Shown: positions 7,194 to 14,815, counted from the stretch's first letter. The stretch is 18,419 nt of DNA from JAWLGJ01 sp041685145 (GCA_041685145.1 JAWLGJ010000053.1:1-18419), one strand, 5' to 3'. Notes: a model not told the origin generated them from the sequence alone. Translations and numbers: made by a program.

Positions 7194-7577
7194 ATGCTCA
7201 TGCTCAAGGAATGGCACGACGCCGCCCTCGAATCCCCCCGGGACCGCGAGCGTCCCCGGGAGGAGCGGCTGTATTGCGCGCGCTGCGGCATGTTCGTGAC
7301 CAAGGGCGCCTGGCGGTTCCGCATGAACGGCGGCCACGAGCATGTCGTCTTCAACCCCGCCGGGGCGGTGTTCCGGGTGCAGTGCTTCCAGGAGGCGCCG
7401 GGCGCCGTCGCCGTGGGCTCGGCCAGCGGTGCCTTCACCTGGTTCCGGGGCTATGACTGGCGCATGGCCCTGTGCACGGGCTGTAACGGCCATCTCGGCT
7501 GGATGTACGAGGGCGCCGGCGCGCCGGCGGTTTTCTTCGGCCTCGTCGTTCAGGCACTGACCCGTCGCGACGAATAG
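7194..7577 (+). CDS. CULT-domain (cereblon-type ligand-binding) protein
   Basis: A 127-residue single-domain protein that matches the CULT domain, the thalidomide-binding domain of cereblon, which also occurs alone in some bacteria (MsCI4 of Magnetospirillum). Zinc ligands are C28/C31 (CARC) and C94/C97 (CTGC). The aromatic cage is W83, W89 and W103 in FTWFRGYDW and HLGW; the spacings of 6 and 14 equal those of human cereblon W380/W386/W400. From memory of MsCI4 numbering, N54, F60 and Y105 also correspond. The natural role of bacterial CULT proteins is unknown; the domain binds uracil-like and cyclic imide ligands. The start is uncertain: ATG 7194, ATG 7200 and TTG 7158 are all in frame and none has a good Shine-Dalgarno. 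It follows bfd by 57 bases without a visible terminator, so co-transcription is likely. Confidence 0.85.
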   Translation: MLMLKEWHDAALESPRDRERPREERLYCARCGMFVTKGAWRFRMNGGHEHVVFNPAGAVFRVQCFQEAPGAVAVGSASGAFTWFRGYDWRMALCTGCNGHLGWMYEGAGAPAVFFGLVVQALTRRDE

Positions 7578-7581
7578 CGGG

Positions 7582-7619
7582 CCCGGCGGCCGCCGGGGCA
7601 TCTTGACCGCCGGCCGCCG
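7582..7619 (+). terminator. Palindromic terminator candidate after the CULT gene
   Basis: Positions 7582-7597 form a perfect 16-base palindrome (CCCGGCGG and its complement), four bases past the stop codon. Its arm 7584-7592 can alternatively pair with 7611-7619 over an 18-base loop. No T run follows. It is plausibly the end of a bfd-CULT transcript. Confidence 0.4.
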
Positions 7620-7709
7620 CAACCCCAGTGTAATGAATAGCTGCTAGACTACTCCCTTCGGGAAAGACAAAGGCAATAACGTTCAAATCATTTTAAGGGA
7701 GGATGGATC

Positions 7710-8144
7710 GTGCTGGTTGAAACGGTTTTGCACGGCAAGGGCAGTGGGGTCCACACCGTCAAGCCCGACGCCACCATCGCCGCCGCCGCGACCCAGCTCA
7801 ACGCCCACCGCATCGGCGCCCTGGTGGCCGTGGACGGTACCGGCCGCATCGCCGGCATCCTGTCGGAGCGCGATATCGTGCGCGGCATGAGCCAGTTCGG
7901 CGAGGAGGTGCACGCCAAGACGGTGGCCGAGCTGATGAGCGTCGACGTCTTCACCTGTTCGCCGCAGGCCTCGCTTGAGGAGCTGATGCAGGTGATGACC
8001 AAGCGCCGGGTGCGGCATCTGCCGGTGGTCGAGGAGGGACGGCTGGTCGGCATCGTCACCATCGGCGACGTGGTCAAGAACCTGCTGACCGAGGCGAAGA
8101 TGGAGGTCGACTCGCTGCGCGACTACGTCATGACCAGCCGCTGA
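7710..8144 (+). CDS. Two-CBS-domain protein
   Basis: A 144-residue cytoplasmic protein made almost wholly of a CBS pair: CBS1 at about residues 14-68 (ending near LSERDIVRGM) and CBS2 at about 76-132 (with VRHLPVVEEGRLVGIVTIGDVV). Free-standing CBS pairs of this size usually bind adenine nucleotides and act as regulatory modules; the partner here is unknown. The GTG start at 7710 is preceded by AAGGGAGG with suitable spacing; the ATG at 7703 is out of frame. It has its own leader of about 130 bases from the CULT gene, including a small TCCC-TTC-GGGA hairpin near 7651. It converges with the TPR gene, with 18 bases between stop codons. Confidence 0.85.
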   Translation: MLVETVLHGKGSGVHTVKPDATIAAAATQLNAHRIGALVAVDGTGRIAGILSERDIVRGMSQFGEEVHAKTVAELMSVDVFTCSPQASLEELMQVMTKRRVRHLPVVEEGRLVGIVTIGDVVKNLLTEAKMEVDSLRDYVMTSR

Positions 8145-8168
8145 CGGCCGGCCCCGGCGCCGTCAGCG
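8139..8168. terminator. Bidirectional terminator stem shared by convergent genes
   Basis: CGCTGACGGC (8139-8148) and GCCGTCAGCG (8159-8168) form a perfect ten-base stem with a ten-base loop. The TGA of the CBS gene (8142-8144) pairs with the complement of the TPR gene stop (8163-8165), so both stop codons are inside the stem. No T tract is present on either side, so it may act as a barrier to convergent transcription or as 3'-end protection rather than as a classic intrinsic terminator. Confidence 0.5.
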
Positions 8169-9053
8169 CGGCAGGGCGTCCGCCGCCTCCTGGGCGCGGT
8201 GCCGCCGGTCCTCCAGCCCCTCCTGACGGAACAGGCGCGCGGCGTGTTCCAGATGCCGCCGGGCGCGCGCCGGGTTTTCCGCCGCCTCCAGCAGCCCCAG
8301 TTCGTACAGCATCTCGGCCTCGCCGCGCAGGTGCCCCAGCTCGGCGTAAAGCTGCGCGGCGCGTTCCGTCTTGGCGGCCACCGCGGCGGGATCGCCGTTG
8401 CTCTTCAGCAGAGCCGCCAGGGCCTGCAGGGTCCGCGCCTCGCCCAGGCGGTCCCCTTGTTCACGATACAGTTCCGCCGCTTTCTGCAGCGAGCCGTGCG
8501 CGTGGTCGGGGCGGCCCATGCGCCGTTCGACCCCGGCCAGCTTGCGCAGCGCGCCGGCCTCGCCCAGCGCGTCGCCCGCCTGCCGGTACAGCGCGCGCGC
8601 CCGCAGATACAGGTCGAGGGCCACGTCCTGGTTGCCGGCCTCTTCCTCGGCGTGGCCCAGACGCTTCAGCACGTGGGCCTCGCCGGAAACGTCGCTGATC
8701 GCCGCCATCAGTTCGCGGGCGGCCTGATAGTATTGCCGGGCGGCGTCGGTGTCGTGCTGGCGATGCGCCAGTTCGCCCAGGCGCGCCAGCACCGCCGCCT
8801 CCTCGTGCTGGTCGGCGGCCGGGGTATACAGTTCCCGCGCCTCAATGTAGCACTGGCGGGCGGAATCGAGGTGGCCCAGCCGCGCCTCCAGGTCGCCAAG
8901 CTGGGTCAGCGCCTGCGCCTCGCCATAACCGTCGTTGCGCTCGCGGTAGAGCATCCTGGCGCGGCGATAGGCCTCGCGGGCGCGCTGTTCCTCGCCCTGC
9001 AGCCACAGACGCTCCGCTTCGGACATTGCTTGATCGGCTTCGTTCTTGGGCAT
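8163..9053 (-). CDS. Tetratricopeptide repeat protein
   Basis: A 296-residue soluble protein, no signal peptide, built of about seven TPR-like units with a regular 40-residue period of the form GEA-x2-L-x2-LG-x-L-x4-G-x2-D-x-A-x3-Y-x2-A-x2-LY. Such long-period TPRs (as in GPSM2/LGN-like proteins) form a superhelix that binds a partner peptide; no enzymatic domain is attached, so a scaffolding role is inferred. The start is uncertain: ATG 9053 was preferred over TTG 9089 because a candidate promoter ends near 9088, and over ATG 9026, which has no Shine-Dalgarno. The gene is divergent from the pentapeptide-repeat gene and convergent with the CBS gene. Confidence 0.8.
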   Translation of the reverse strand: MPKNEADQAMSEAERLWLQGEEQRAREAYRRARMLYRERNDGYGEAQALTQLGDLEARLGHLDSARQCYIEARELYTPAADQHEEAAVLARLGELAHRQHDTDAARQYYQAARELMAAISDVSGEAHVLKRLGHAEEEAGNQDVALDLYLRARALYRQAGDALGEAGALRKLAGVERRMGRPDHAHGSLQKAAELYREQGDRLGEARTLQALAALLKSNGDPAAVAAKTERAAQLYAELGHLRGEAEMLYELGLLEAAENPARARRHLEHAARLFRQEGLEDRRHRAQEAADALPR

Positions 9054-9087
9054 GGCGGCGCGTCCCGTGGCTGCGGTCTCTTTCTTC

Positions 9088-9116
9088 AACCTAAGCCCGG
9101 CGGCGCCGAAGGTAAA
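9088..9116 (-). promoter_or_regulatory. Candidate promoter of the TPR gene
   Basis: On the minus strand TTTACC (9116-9111), 17 bases, then TAGGTT (9093-9088) fit a weak sigma-70 promoter (4/6 and 3/6 matches). If real, the TTG at 9089 cannot be the start codon and the ATG at 9053 gains support. Confidence 0.25.
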
Positions 9117-9214
9117 CGATCCGTCACCGCATGAGCATCGCGCCGCGCGCCGCGGTCGGCCGCCGCCAACAAAGCATTTGCCTCGCCGTTCGGTTCCGCC
9201 GTAAATCTAGGTGC

Positions 9215-9718
9215 ATGATTTCCAAGGTTGTTTCCGTGGCGGTCGCGGGCCTTGCCGTCGCGCTGGCGGCGGCGCCGGCTTCGGCCGACTGTAGCGACCC
9301 GCCGGGGCCGGGCGTCGACTGGCAGCGCTGCTTCCTCGACAGCCGCGATCTGTCCGGCGAAGACCTCGGCGGCGCCAACCTCCTGGACGCCAGCTTCCAG
9401 CGCGCCGACCTCTCGGGGGCCAACCTCCAGGCCGCACGCGGCCACCGCGCCAAGTTCATCAGCGCCGACATGCGCGAGGCGGTGCTGACCGAGGCCAGCT
9501 TCTCCCAGGCCGACTTCACCAAGGCCGATCTGCGCGGGGCGTCGCTGATGAACGCCGATCTGCGCCGCTCGAAGCTGTACCGCGCCGATCTGCGCGGCGC
9601 CGACCTCACCGGCGCCCGCACGGGCGGCGCCGATTTCATGTACGCGGATCTGAGCGGGGCGACCTGGACCGACGGCCAGCGCGTCTGCGGCGAGGAGTCC
9701 ATCGGGCAGTGCAACTGA
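9215..9718 (+). CDS. Exported pentapeptide-repeat protein
   Basis: A 167-residue protein with a signal peptide (residues 1-24, ending ASA before DCSD) followed by about 20 tandem A-[DN]-L-x-x type pentapeptide repeats (residues about 40-150), which fold into a right-handed quadrilateral beta-helix. Four cysteines flank the helix (26, 39, 158, 166), suggesting two disulfides capping the ends in the periplasm. No lipobox is seen. Function of exported members is generally unknown. The ATG at 9215 begins the signal peptide and has AGG close upstream; an in-frame ATG at 9131 would put 28 polar residues before it. The ClC gene begins 28 bases after its stop, so the two are probably co-transcribed. 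Confidence 0.85.
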   Translation: MISKVVSVAVAGLAVALAAAPASADCSDPPGPGVDWQRCFLDSRDLSGEDLGGANLLDASFQRADLSGANLQAARGHRAKFISADMREAVLTEASFSQADFTKADLRGASLMNADLRRSKLYRADLRGADLTGARTGGADFMYADLSGATWTDGQRVCGEESIGQCN

Positions 9719-9746
9719 CGCGCCCGCCGCCGGGAAGGCGCCGACC

Positions 9747-11537
9747 GTGACCGTTTTCCGCTTCAGCCGGCTGTTGCTCTATTTGCGGCGCGTCCTGCGC
9801 AACGATCAGCTTGTCCTCGGCTTGCTGGCGCTGGCCACGGGGCTGGTGGCGGCGGTGGCGGTGATCGGCTTCCGCGAAGGCATCGCCCTGGCCCAGACGC
9901 TGTTCTACGGCTCCGGCGAGGCGCGCCTCGCCCGCATCGCCCGCGGCCGGGCGAGGTGGCAGGGGCTGCTGGCGCCGGCGGGGGGCGGCCTGGTGGTGGG
10001 GCTGCTGCTGCGCGGCGCCATGCCCGAGGGCCGGCCGCAGGGAGTGGCCGACGTCATCGAGGCCGGCGTCATGAAGCAGGGGCGGATGCCGCTGCTGCCG
10101 GGATTGGCGGCCGCCCTCGCCAGCGCCCTGTCCATCGGCGCCGGCGCCTCGGTGGGGCGCGAGGGGCCGGCGGTGCATCTGGGCGGCACCCTCGGCGGCG
10201 CCATTGCCGCGCGCCTGCATCTCAGCCGCTCGCTGTCGCGCACGCTGTTGGGCTGCGGCGTCGCCTCGGCGGTGGCGGCGTCCTTCAACGCCCCCATCGC
10301 CGGGGCGCTGTTCGCTCACGAAGTGGTGCTGGGCCATTACGGCCTGGCCGCCTTCGGCCCCATCGTCATCGCCGCCGTCACCGGCACCATGCTTTCGCGG
10401 GCCTATTTCGGCGACTTCCCGGCCTTCATCAAGCCGTCCTACGAGATGGAGTCCTTCCTGGAATTCCCCGCCTTCGCCGGGCTGGGGCTGGCCAGCGGAG
10501 TGGTGGCGCTGGCCCTGATGTGGGGCATTTTCGCCACCGACAAGGGCATGGGGCGCCTGCCGATGCCGTCCTGGCTGCGCCCCGCGCTGGGCGGGTTGGC
10601 GGTGGGGGCCATCGCCCTCCTGTTTCCCGAGGTGCTGGGGGTGGGCTACGAGACCACCGACAACGCCCTGCGCGCCGATCTCGGTTTCCAGGCGCTGGCG
10701 ATCCTGCTGGCCGTCAAGCTGGCCGCCACCGCCATCAGCCTCGGCGCCGGGTTCGCCGGCGGCATTTTCAGCCCCTCGCTGGCGCTGGGAGCGCTGCTGG
10801 GCGGCGCCTATGGCTACCTTGCCACGGCGGCCTTCCCGGAGCTGTCCTCGGGGCCGCACGCCTATGCGCTGGTGGGCATGGGCGCGGTGGCGGCGGCGGT
10901 GCTGGGGGCGCCGCTGTCGACGACGCTGATCATCTTCGAGTTGACCGGCGACTACGCCATGACGGTGGCGGTGATGGTGGCGGTGGTGGTGGCGACGGTG
11001 GTGGTGCAGCAGATCGGCCGCCGGCCGAGCTTTTTCCACTGGCAGCTCGAACGTCGCGGCCTCGACGTGTCGGGGGGGCAGGAACTGAACCTGCTGCGTA
11101 CTCTGAAGGTGCGCGACCACATGCGGCGCGACTGCGTCACCATCCCCGCCGCCACCCGTCTGGCCGAGGTGCGCGCCCGGCTGCAACGGGTGCCGTATGG
11201 CGAATTGTTCGTCATCGGCGACGACGGCCGCCTGCACGGCACCATCACCCTCGCCGATCTCAGCGAGGCCGCGTTCGATTCCAGCCTCGACGACCTCATC
11301 AACGCCGAGGATGTGGCACGCCCGCACCCGCCGGTGCTGGAGCCCGGCGACGACCTCGGCAAGGCCATGCGGCTGATGGTGGGCCTGGGCGAGGAGCACG
11401 TCGCCGTCGTCGACGCCACCGACACCATGCGGCTGGTGGGCTGCGTCCACGAAAGCGAGCTGCTGCTGGCCTACAACCGCGCGCTGCTGCGGGTGCGCGC
11501 CGAGGAGCGCGGCCTGCGCGGACCGGCGCCGTTCTGA
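9747..11537 (+). CDS. ClC-family chloride channel/transporter with C-terminal CBS pair
   Basis: A 596-residue inner-membrane protein: ClC fold at about residues 20-425 and two CBS domains at about 450-585. Chloride-pathway motifs are present: GREGP with gating glutamate E139, FNAPIAG (180-186), GGIFSP, and Y403 in GDY, the counterpart of the central-gate tyrosine Y445 of CLC-ec1. The GSGIP motif is replaced by a PQGVAD segment. After FNAPIAG the sequence is ALFAHEVV, so E192 matches E202 of CLC-ec1 while V193 stands at E203, the internal proton glutamate of exchangers; vertebrate ClC channels also have valine there. Passive chloride conduction is therefore possible, but not established. CBS domains probably confer nucleotide control. 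The GTG start follows GGGAAGG by eight bases. Confidence 0.9.
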   Translation: MTVFRFSRLLLYLRRVLRNDQLVLGLLALATGLVAAVAVIGFREGIALAQTLFYGSGEARLARIARGRARWQGLLAPAGGGLVVGLLLRGAMPEGRPQGVADVIEAGVMKQGRMPLLPGLAAALASALSIGAGASVGREGPAVHLGGTLGGAIAARLHLSRSLSRTLLGCGVASAVAASFNAPIAGALFAHEVVLGHYGLAAFGPIVIAAVTGTMLSRAYFGDFPAFIKPSYEMESFLEFPAFAGLGLASGVVALALMWGIFATDKGMGRLPMPSWLRPALGGLAVGAIALLFPEVLGVGYETTDNALRADLGFQALAILLAVKLAATAISLGAGFAGGIFSPSLALGALLGGAYGYLATAAFPELSSGPHAYALVGMGAVAAAVLGAPLSTTLIIFELTGDYAMTVAVMVAVVVATVVVQQIGRRPSFFHWQLERRGLDVSGGQELNLLRTLKVRDHMRRDCVTIPAATRLAEVRARLQRVPYGELFVIGDDGRLHGTITLADLSEAAFDSSLDDLINAEDVARPHPPVLEPGDDLGKAMRLMVGLGEEHVAVVDATDTMRLVGCVHESELLLAYNRALLRVRAEERGLRGPAPF

Positions 11538-11563
11538 GCCGTTCCCGCGCCGGGGCCGATTTT
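11523..11563 (+). terminator. Weak terminator candidate after the ClC gene
   Basis: CCGGCGC (11523-11529) can pair with GCGCCGG (11547-11553) with the ClC stop codon in the 17-base loop, and a TTTT run follows at 11560-11563. The long loop and the gap before the T run make it weak. Confidence 0.3.
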
Positions 11564-11567
11564 GTGG

Positions 11568-11596
11568 ATGAGGCCGGCGCCGCCAGTGCCTATATT
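11568..11596 (+). promoter_or_regulatory. Candidate uvrD promoter giving a leaderless mRNA
   Basis: TATATT at 11591-11596 matches the -10 consensus at five of six positions and ends seven bases before the uvrD ATG at 11604. ATGAGG sits 17 bases upstream as a poor -35. No Shine-Dalgarno precedes the ATG. Together these suggest transcription starting at or next to the start codon. Confidence 0.35.
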
Positions 11597-11603
11597 CGGC
11601 CGC

Positions 11604-13874
11604 ATGTCCGATGATCCCTTCGCCCTCGACGACGAGCCGGCGTCGCCGCCGGCGGCCGCGCATCAGCCGTGGCTGGAGGGCCTGAACCCCGAGCAGCGGG
11701 CGGCGGTCGAAGCCACCGAGGGGCCGCTGCTGGTGCTTTCCGGCGCCGGCACCGGCAAGACCCGCGTCCTGACCACGCGGCTGGCCCATATTTTGATGAG
11801 CGGCCGCGCCCGGCCCTATGAGTGCCTGGCCGTCACCTTCACCAACAAGGCCGCCCGCGAGATGCGCGAGCGCGTCGCAACCGTGGTCGGGCCGGTGGCC
11901 GAGGCGGTGTGGCTGGGCACCTTCCACGCCCTGGGCGCCCGCATCCTGCGCCGCCACGCCGACCTGGCGGGGCTGACCGGCAATTTCACCATCCTCGACA
12001 CCGACGACCAGCTTCGCCTGCTGAAGCAGGTGATGGAGGCCGAAGGCGTCGACAGCCGCAAATGGACCGCCCAGTCCCTGCTGGGCGCCATCCAGCGCTG
12101 GAAGGACCGCGGGCTGACCCCCGACAAGGTCACCGACGACGCCAACGCCGACCTCGCCGGCGGGCGGGCGGTGGCGCTGTACGCCCTGTACCAGCGGCGC
12201 CTGCGCGAGTTGAACGCCTGCGATTTCGGCGATTTGCTGCTGCACAACCTGACCATCTTCGCCGACCCCGCCCACCGCGACGTGCTGGAGCGCTACCAGC
12301 AGCGTTTCCGTTACCTGCTGGTGGACGAGTACCAGGACACCAACGTCGCGCAGTATCTGTGGCTGCGCCTGCTGGCGCGCGGCCACGGCAACATCTGCTG
12401 CGTCGGCGACGACGACCAGTCGATCTATTCCTGGCGCGGCGCCGAGGTCGGCAACATCCTGCGCTTCGAGGCCGATTTTCCCGGCGCCCGCATCATCCGG
12501 CTGGAGCGCAACTACCGCTCGACGCCGCGCATCCTCGCCGCCGCCTCCGGCCTGATCGCCAACAACGCCGGCCGCCTGGGCAAGACGCTGCGCCCCGGCC
12601 CCGGCGGCGACGAGGGGGAGGGCGAGCGCCTGGTGGTGCGCGGCGCCTGGGACGGCGAGGAGGAGGCCCGCCTCGTCGTCGAGGAGATCGAGGCGCGGCA
12701 GCGCGACGGCGTGCCGCTGGCGCGGATGGCGGTGCTGGTGCGCGCCGGCTTCCAGACCCGCGAGTTCGAGGAACGGCTGATCACCTGCGGCGTGCCCTAT
12801 CGCATCATCGGCGGGCTGCGGTTCTATGAGCGGCGGGAAATCCGCGACGCGCTGGCCTATTTCCGCGTCGTCTGCCAGCCCGCCGACGACCTCGCCTTCG
12901 AGCGCATCGTCAACCTGCCCAAGCGCGGCCTGGGCCAGGCGACCATGCAAAGCCTGCACATCGCCGCCCGCGGCATGGGCGTACCGCTGCTGGAGGCGGC
13001 GCGCCGGCTGGCCGACACCGACGAGATCAAGCCCAAGCCCCGCGCCACCCTGGCGGCGCTGCTGGGCGAATTCGACCGCTGGCGGGGGCTGCTCGACGGC
13101 CAGCCGCACCCCCAGGTGGCGCGGACGATCCTGGAGGAATCGGGCTACGCCGACATGTGGCGGCGCGACCGCTCGCCCGAGGCGCCGGGGCGGCTGGACA
13201 ACCTCAAGGAGCTGGCGCAGGCGCTGGAGGAGTATGAGAGCCTGCCGGCCTTCCTGGAGCATGTCAGCCTGGTGATGGAGAACGATCAGGCCCCCGACGG
13301 CGACAAGGTCAACCTGATGACCCTGCACGGCGCCAAGGGGCTGGAGTTCGACGTCGTCTTCCTGCCGGGCTGGGAGGAGGGCGTGTTTCCCAATCAGCGC
13401 GCCCTGGACGGCGGCGGCCTCGACGCGCTGGAAGAGGAACGGCGGCTGGCCTATGTCGGGCTGACGCGGGCGCGGCGGCGGGTGTTCGTCTCCCATGTCG
13501 CCAACCGCCGGGTCTACAACCAGTGGCAAAGCAGCATTCCGTCCCGGTTCCTGGACGAATTGCCGGAGCACACCGTGGAACGGCAGGCGCTGCCGGGGCT
13601 GTACGCCGAACGCGGCGGCCTCGGCGAGGGCGGTGGCGCCTGGGACGGCGACTGGCCGGCGCGGCCCATGCGGCCGGTGCCGCTGAGCGAGGCGGCACCG
13701 GCGCGAACGGCGCCGCGGCCGGAATCCGATGCCGCCTATGCGGTCGGGGAGCGTGTCTTTCACCGCAAGTTCGGGTATGGCACCGTGCGCGCCGTCGACG
13801 CCAACAAACTCGAAATCGCCTTCGACCGGGGGGGAGTGCGCAAGGTGATCGACAGCTTCATCCAGCCCGCATAG
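11604..13874 (+). CDS. uvrD: UvrD/PcrA/Rep-type superfamily 1A DNA helicase
   Basis: A 756-residue ATP-dependent 3'-5' DNA helicase for repair and replication-transcription conflict resolution. SF1A motifs appear in order: Walker A GAGTGKT (47-53), TFTNKAAREM (Ia), GTFHALGARIL (Ib), DEYQDTN (II, from D241), GDDDQSIYSWRGA (III), RLERNYRST (IV), TLHGAKGLEFDVVFLPG with EEGVFPN (V), and YVGLTRARRRVF (VI, from Y617). The C-terminus, GERVFHRKFGYGTVRAV, is the Tudor-like tail found in PcrA/UvrD that contacts RNA polymerase. Orthology is closer to the PcrA/UvrD group than to Rep because of this tail. The ATG at 11604 (MSDDPF) is the only good start. prmA follows after 13 bases, so the two likely form an operon. 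Nothing looks truncated. Confidence 0.95.
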   Translation: MSDDPFALDDEPASPPAAAHQPWLEGLNPEQRAAVEATEGPLLVLSGAGTGKTRVLTTRLAHILMSGRARPYECLAVTFTNKAAREMRERVATVVGPVAEAVWLGTFHALGARILRRHADLAGLTGNFTILDTDDQLRLLKQVMEAEGVDSRKWTAQSLLGAIQRWKDRGLTPDKVTDDANADLAGGRAVALYALYQRRLRELNACDFGDLLLHNLTIFADPAHRDVLERYQQRFRYLLVDEYQDTNVAQYLWLRLLARGHGNICCVGDDDQSIYSWRGAEVGNILRFEADFPGARIIRLERNYRSTPRILAAASGLIANNAGRLGKTLRPGPGGDEGEGERLVVRGAWDGEEEARLVVEEIEARQRDGVPLARMAVLVRAGFQTREFEERLITCGVPYRIIGGLRFYERREIRDALAYFRVVCQPADDLAFERIVNLPKRGLGQATMQSLHIAARGMGVPLLEAARRLADTDEIKPKPRATLAALLGEFDRWRGLLDGQPHPQVARTILEESGYADMWRRDRSPEAPGRLDNLKELAQALEEYESLPAFLEHVSLVMENDQAPDGDKVNLMTLHGAKGLEFDVVFLPGWEEGVFPNQRALDGGGLDALEEERRLAYVGLTRARRRVFVSHVANRRVYNQWQSSIPSRFLDELPEHTVERQALPGLYAERGGLGEGGGAWDGDWPARPMRPVPLSEAAPARTAPRPESDAAYAVGERVFHRKFGYGTVRAVDANKLEIAFDRGGVRKVIDSFIQPA

Positions 13875-13887
13875 GGGGACGCAGGCC

Positions 13888-14799
13888 GTGACGGAACAGC
13901 AGCCCGTGCCGGACATGTGGCGCATCGAAATCGATGTGCCCAGCCGCGCCATCCAGGCCTATGAGGAGGTGCTGGAGCCGCACATGGACACCGTGTCCTG
14001 GTTCGCCTCCGATGGCCCGGCCGACGAGGCCAGCGAATGGCATCTTGAGGGCTTCGCCCGCGCCCGCCCCGACCTGCCGGCCATCCACGCCCGCTTGGCG
14101 CTGACGGCGGCCATGCTGGGCGACCGCGCCCCCGACCTGCGGGTATCGCGGGTGGCGCCGCGCAATTGGCTGGCCGAAAACCTGGCGACGTTTCCGCCCA
14201 TCAGCGCCGGGCGCTATTTCGTCCACGGCACCCATTGGCCGACGCCGGCGCCGGCGGGGGCGGTGGCGATGACCGTCGACGCCGGCACCGCCTTCGGGTC
14301 CGGCGAACACGCCACCACGCGCGGCTGCCTGCTGGCGCTGGACCGGCTGGCCCGCTTGCGCCGCTTCCGCCGCGTGCTCGACATGGGCTGCGGGTCGGGC
14401 ATTCTGGCGATGGCGGCGGCGAAGACGTGGCGGGCGCCGGTGCTGGCCGCCGACATCGACCCCGTCGCGGTGCGGGTGGCGGACTTCAACGCGCGGCGCA
14501 ATCAGGTCGGGGCGCTGGTGCGGGCGGTGGTCAGTGACGGCTACCGCCACCCCGAGGTGCGCCGGCGGCGCCGATACGACCTTATCCTCGCCAACATCCT
14601 GGCGCGGCCGCTGGTGCGGCTGGCGCCGGATCTTGCGCGGCATCTGGCGCCCGGCGGCGTCGCCGTGCTGTCCGGCCTCTACACCCGGCACGAGCGCATG
14701 GTGCTGGCGGCGCATCGCAGCCAGGGGCTGGCGCTGCGCTGCCGCGTCGTCATCGACGGCTGGAGCACCTTGGTCATCGGGGCGGGCGGCCGCGGCTGA
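13888..14799 (+). CDS. prmA: Ribosomal protein L11 methyltransferase
   Basis: A 303-residue SAM-dependent enzyme that trimethylates lysine and N-terminal amino groups of ribosomal protein L11. The N-terminal part (about 1-100) is the substrate-recognition domain. Then come the family signature TVDAGTAFGSGEHATTRGCLLAL, SAM motif I LDMGCGSGILA (D165-G171), the acidic residues AADIDPVAV of motif II, and NILARPL (N236), the PrmA form of the N-x-x-[LA] catalytic loop. The GTG start lies 13 bases after uvrD, with a GGGGGA Shine-Dalgarno near the uvrD stop. Linkage after uvrD/pcrA is, to my recollection, common in Alphaproteobacteria. Loss of PrmA is mild in other bacteria, so it is probably a housekeeping modifier. 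Confidence 0.92.
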   Translation: MTEQQPVPDMWRIEIDVPSRAIQAYEEVLEPHMDTVSWFASDGPADEASEWHLEGFARARPDLPAIHARLALTAAMLGDRAPDLRVSRVAPRNWLAENLATFPPISAGRYFVHGTHWPTPAPAGAVAMTVDAGTAFGSGEHATTRGCLLALDRLARLRRFRRVLDMGCGSGILAMAAAKTWRAPVLAADIDPVAVRVADFNARRNQVGALVRAVVSDGYRHPEVRRRRRYDLILANILARPLVRLAPDLARHLAPGGVAVLSGLYTRHERMVLAAHRSQGLALRCRVVIDGWSTLVIGAGGRG

Positions 14800-14815
14800 A
14801 GCGGCTTTCCCCTTT

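Noticed and set aside
6066..7622. A 518-codon minus-strand open frame across the porin-like, bfd and CULT genes
   Set aside because: Antisense to three genes with recognisable motifs and good or acceptable context; no domain in its product.
7603..7634. TTGACC with a downstream TGTAAT as a promoter for the CBS gene
   Set aside because: The spacing is 20 bases, too long for a convincing sigma-70 promoter, and TTGACC lies inside the terminator-like inverted repeat.
10965..11010. GTGGCGGTGGTGGT-like near-repeats suggesting a microsatellite
   Set aside because: They encode a Val/Ala-rich transmembrane helix of the ClC protein in frame, so codon bias explains them.
9636..13952. A 1438-codon open frame on the minus strand
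   Set aside because: It lies antisense to the ClC, UvrD and pentapeptide genes, which have clear motifs. Its protein is low-complexity (Gln, His, Arg, Gly, Ala) and the length is explained by scarcity of stop codons in GC-rich DNA.
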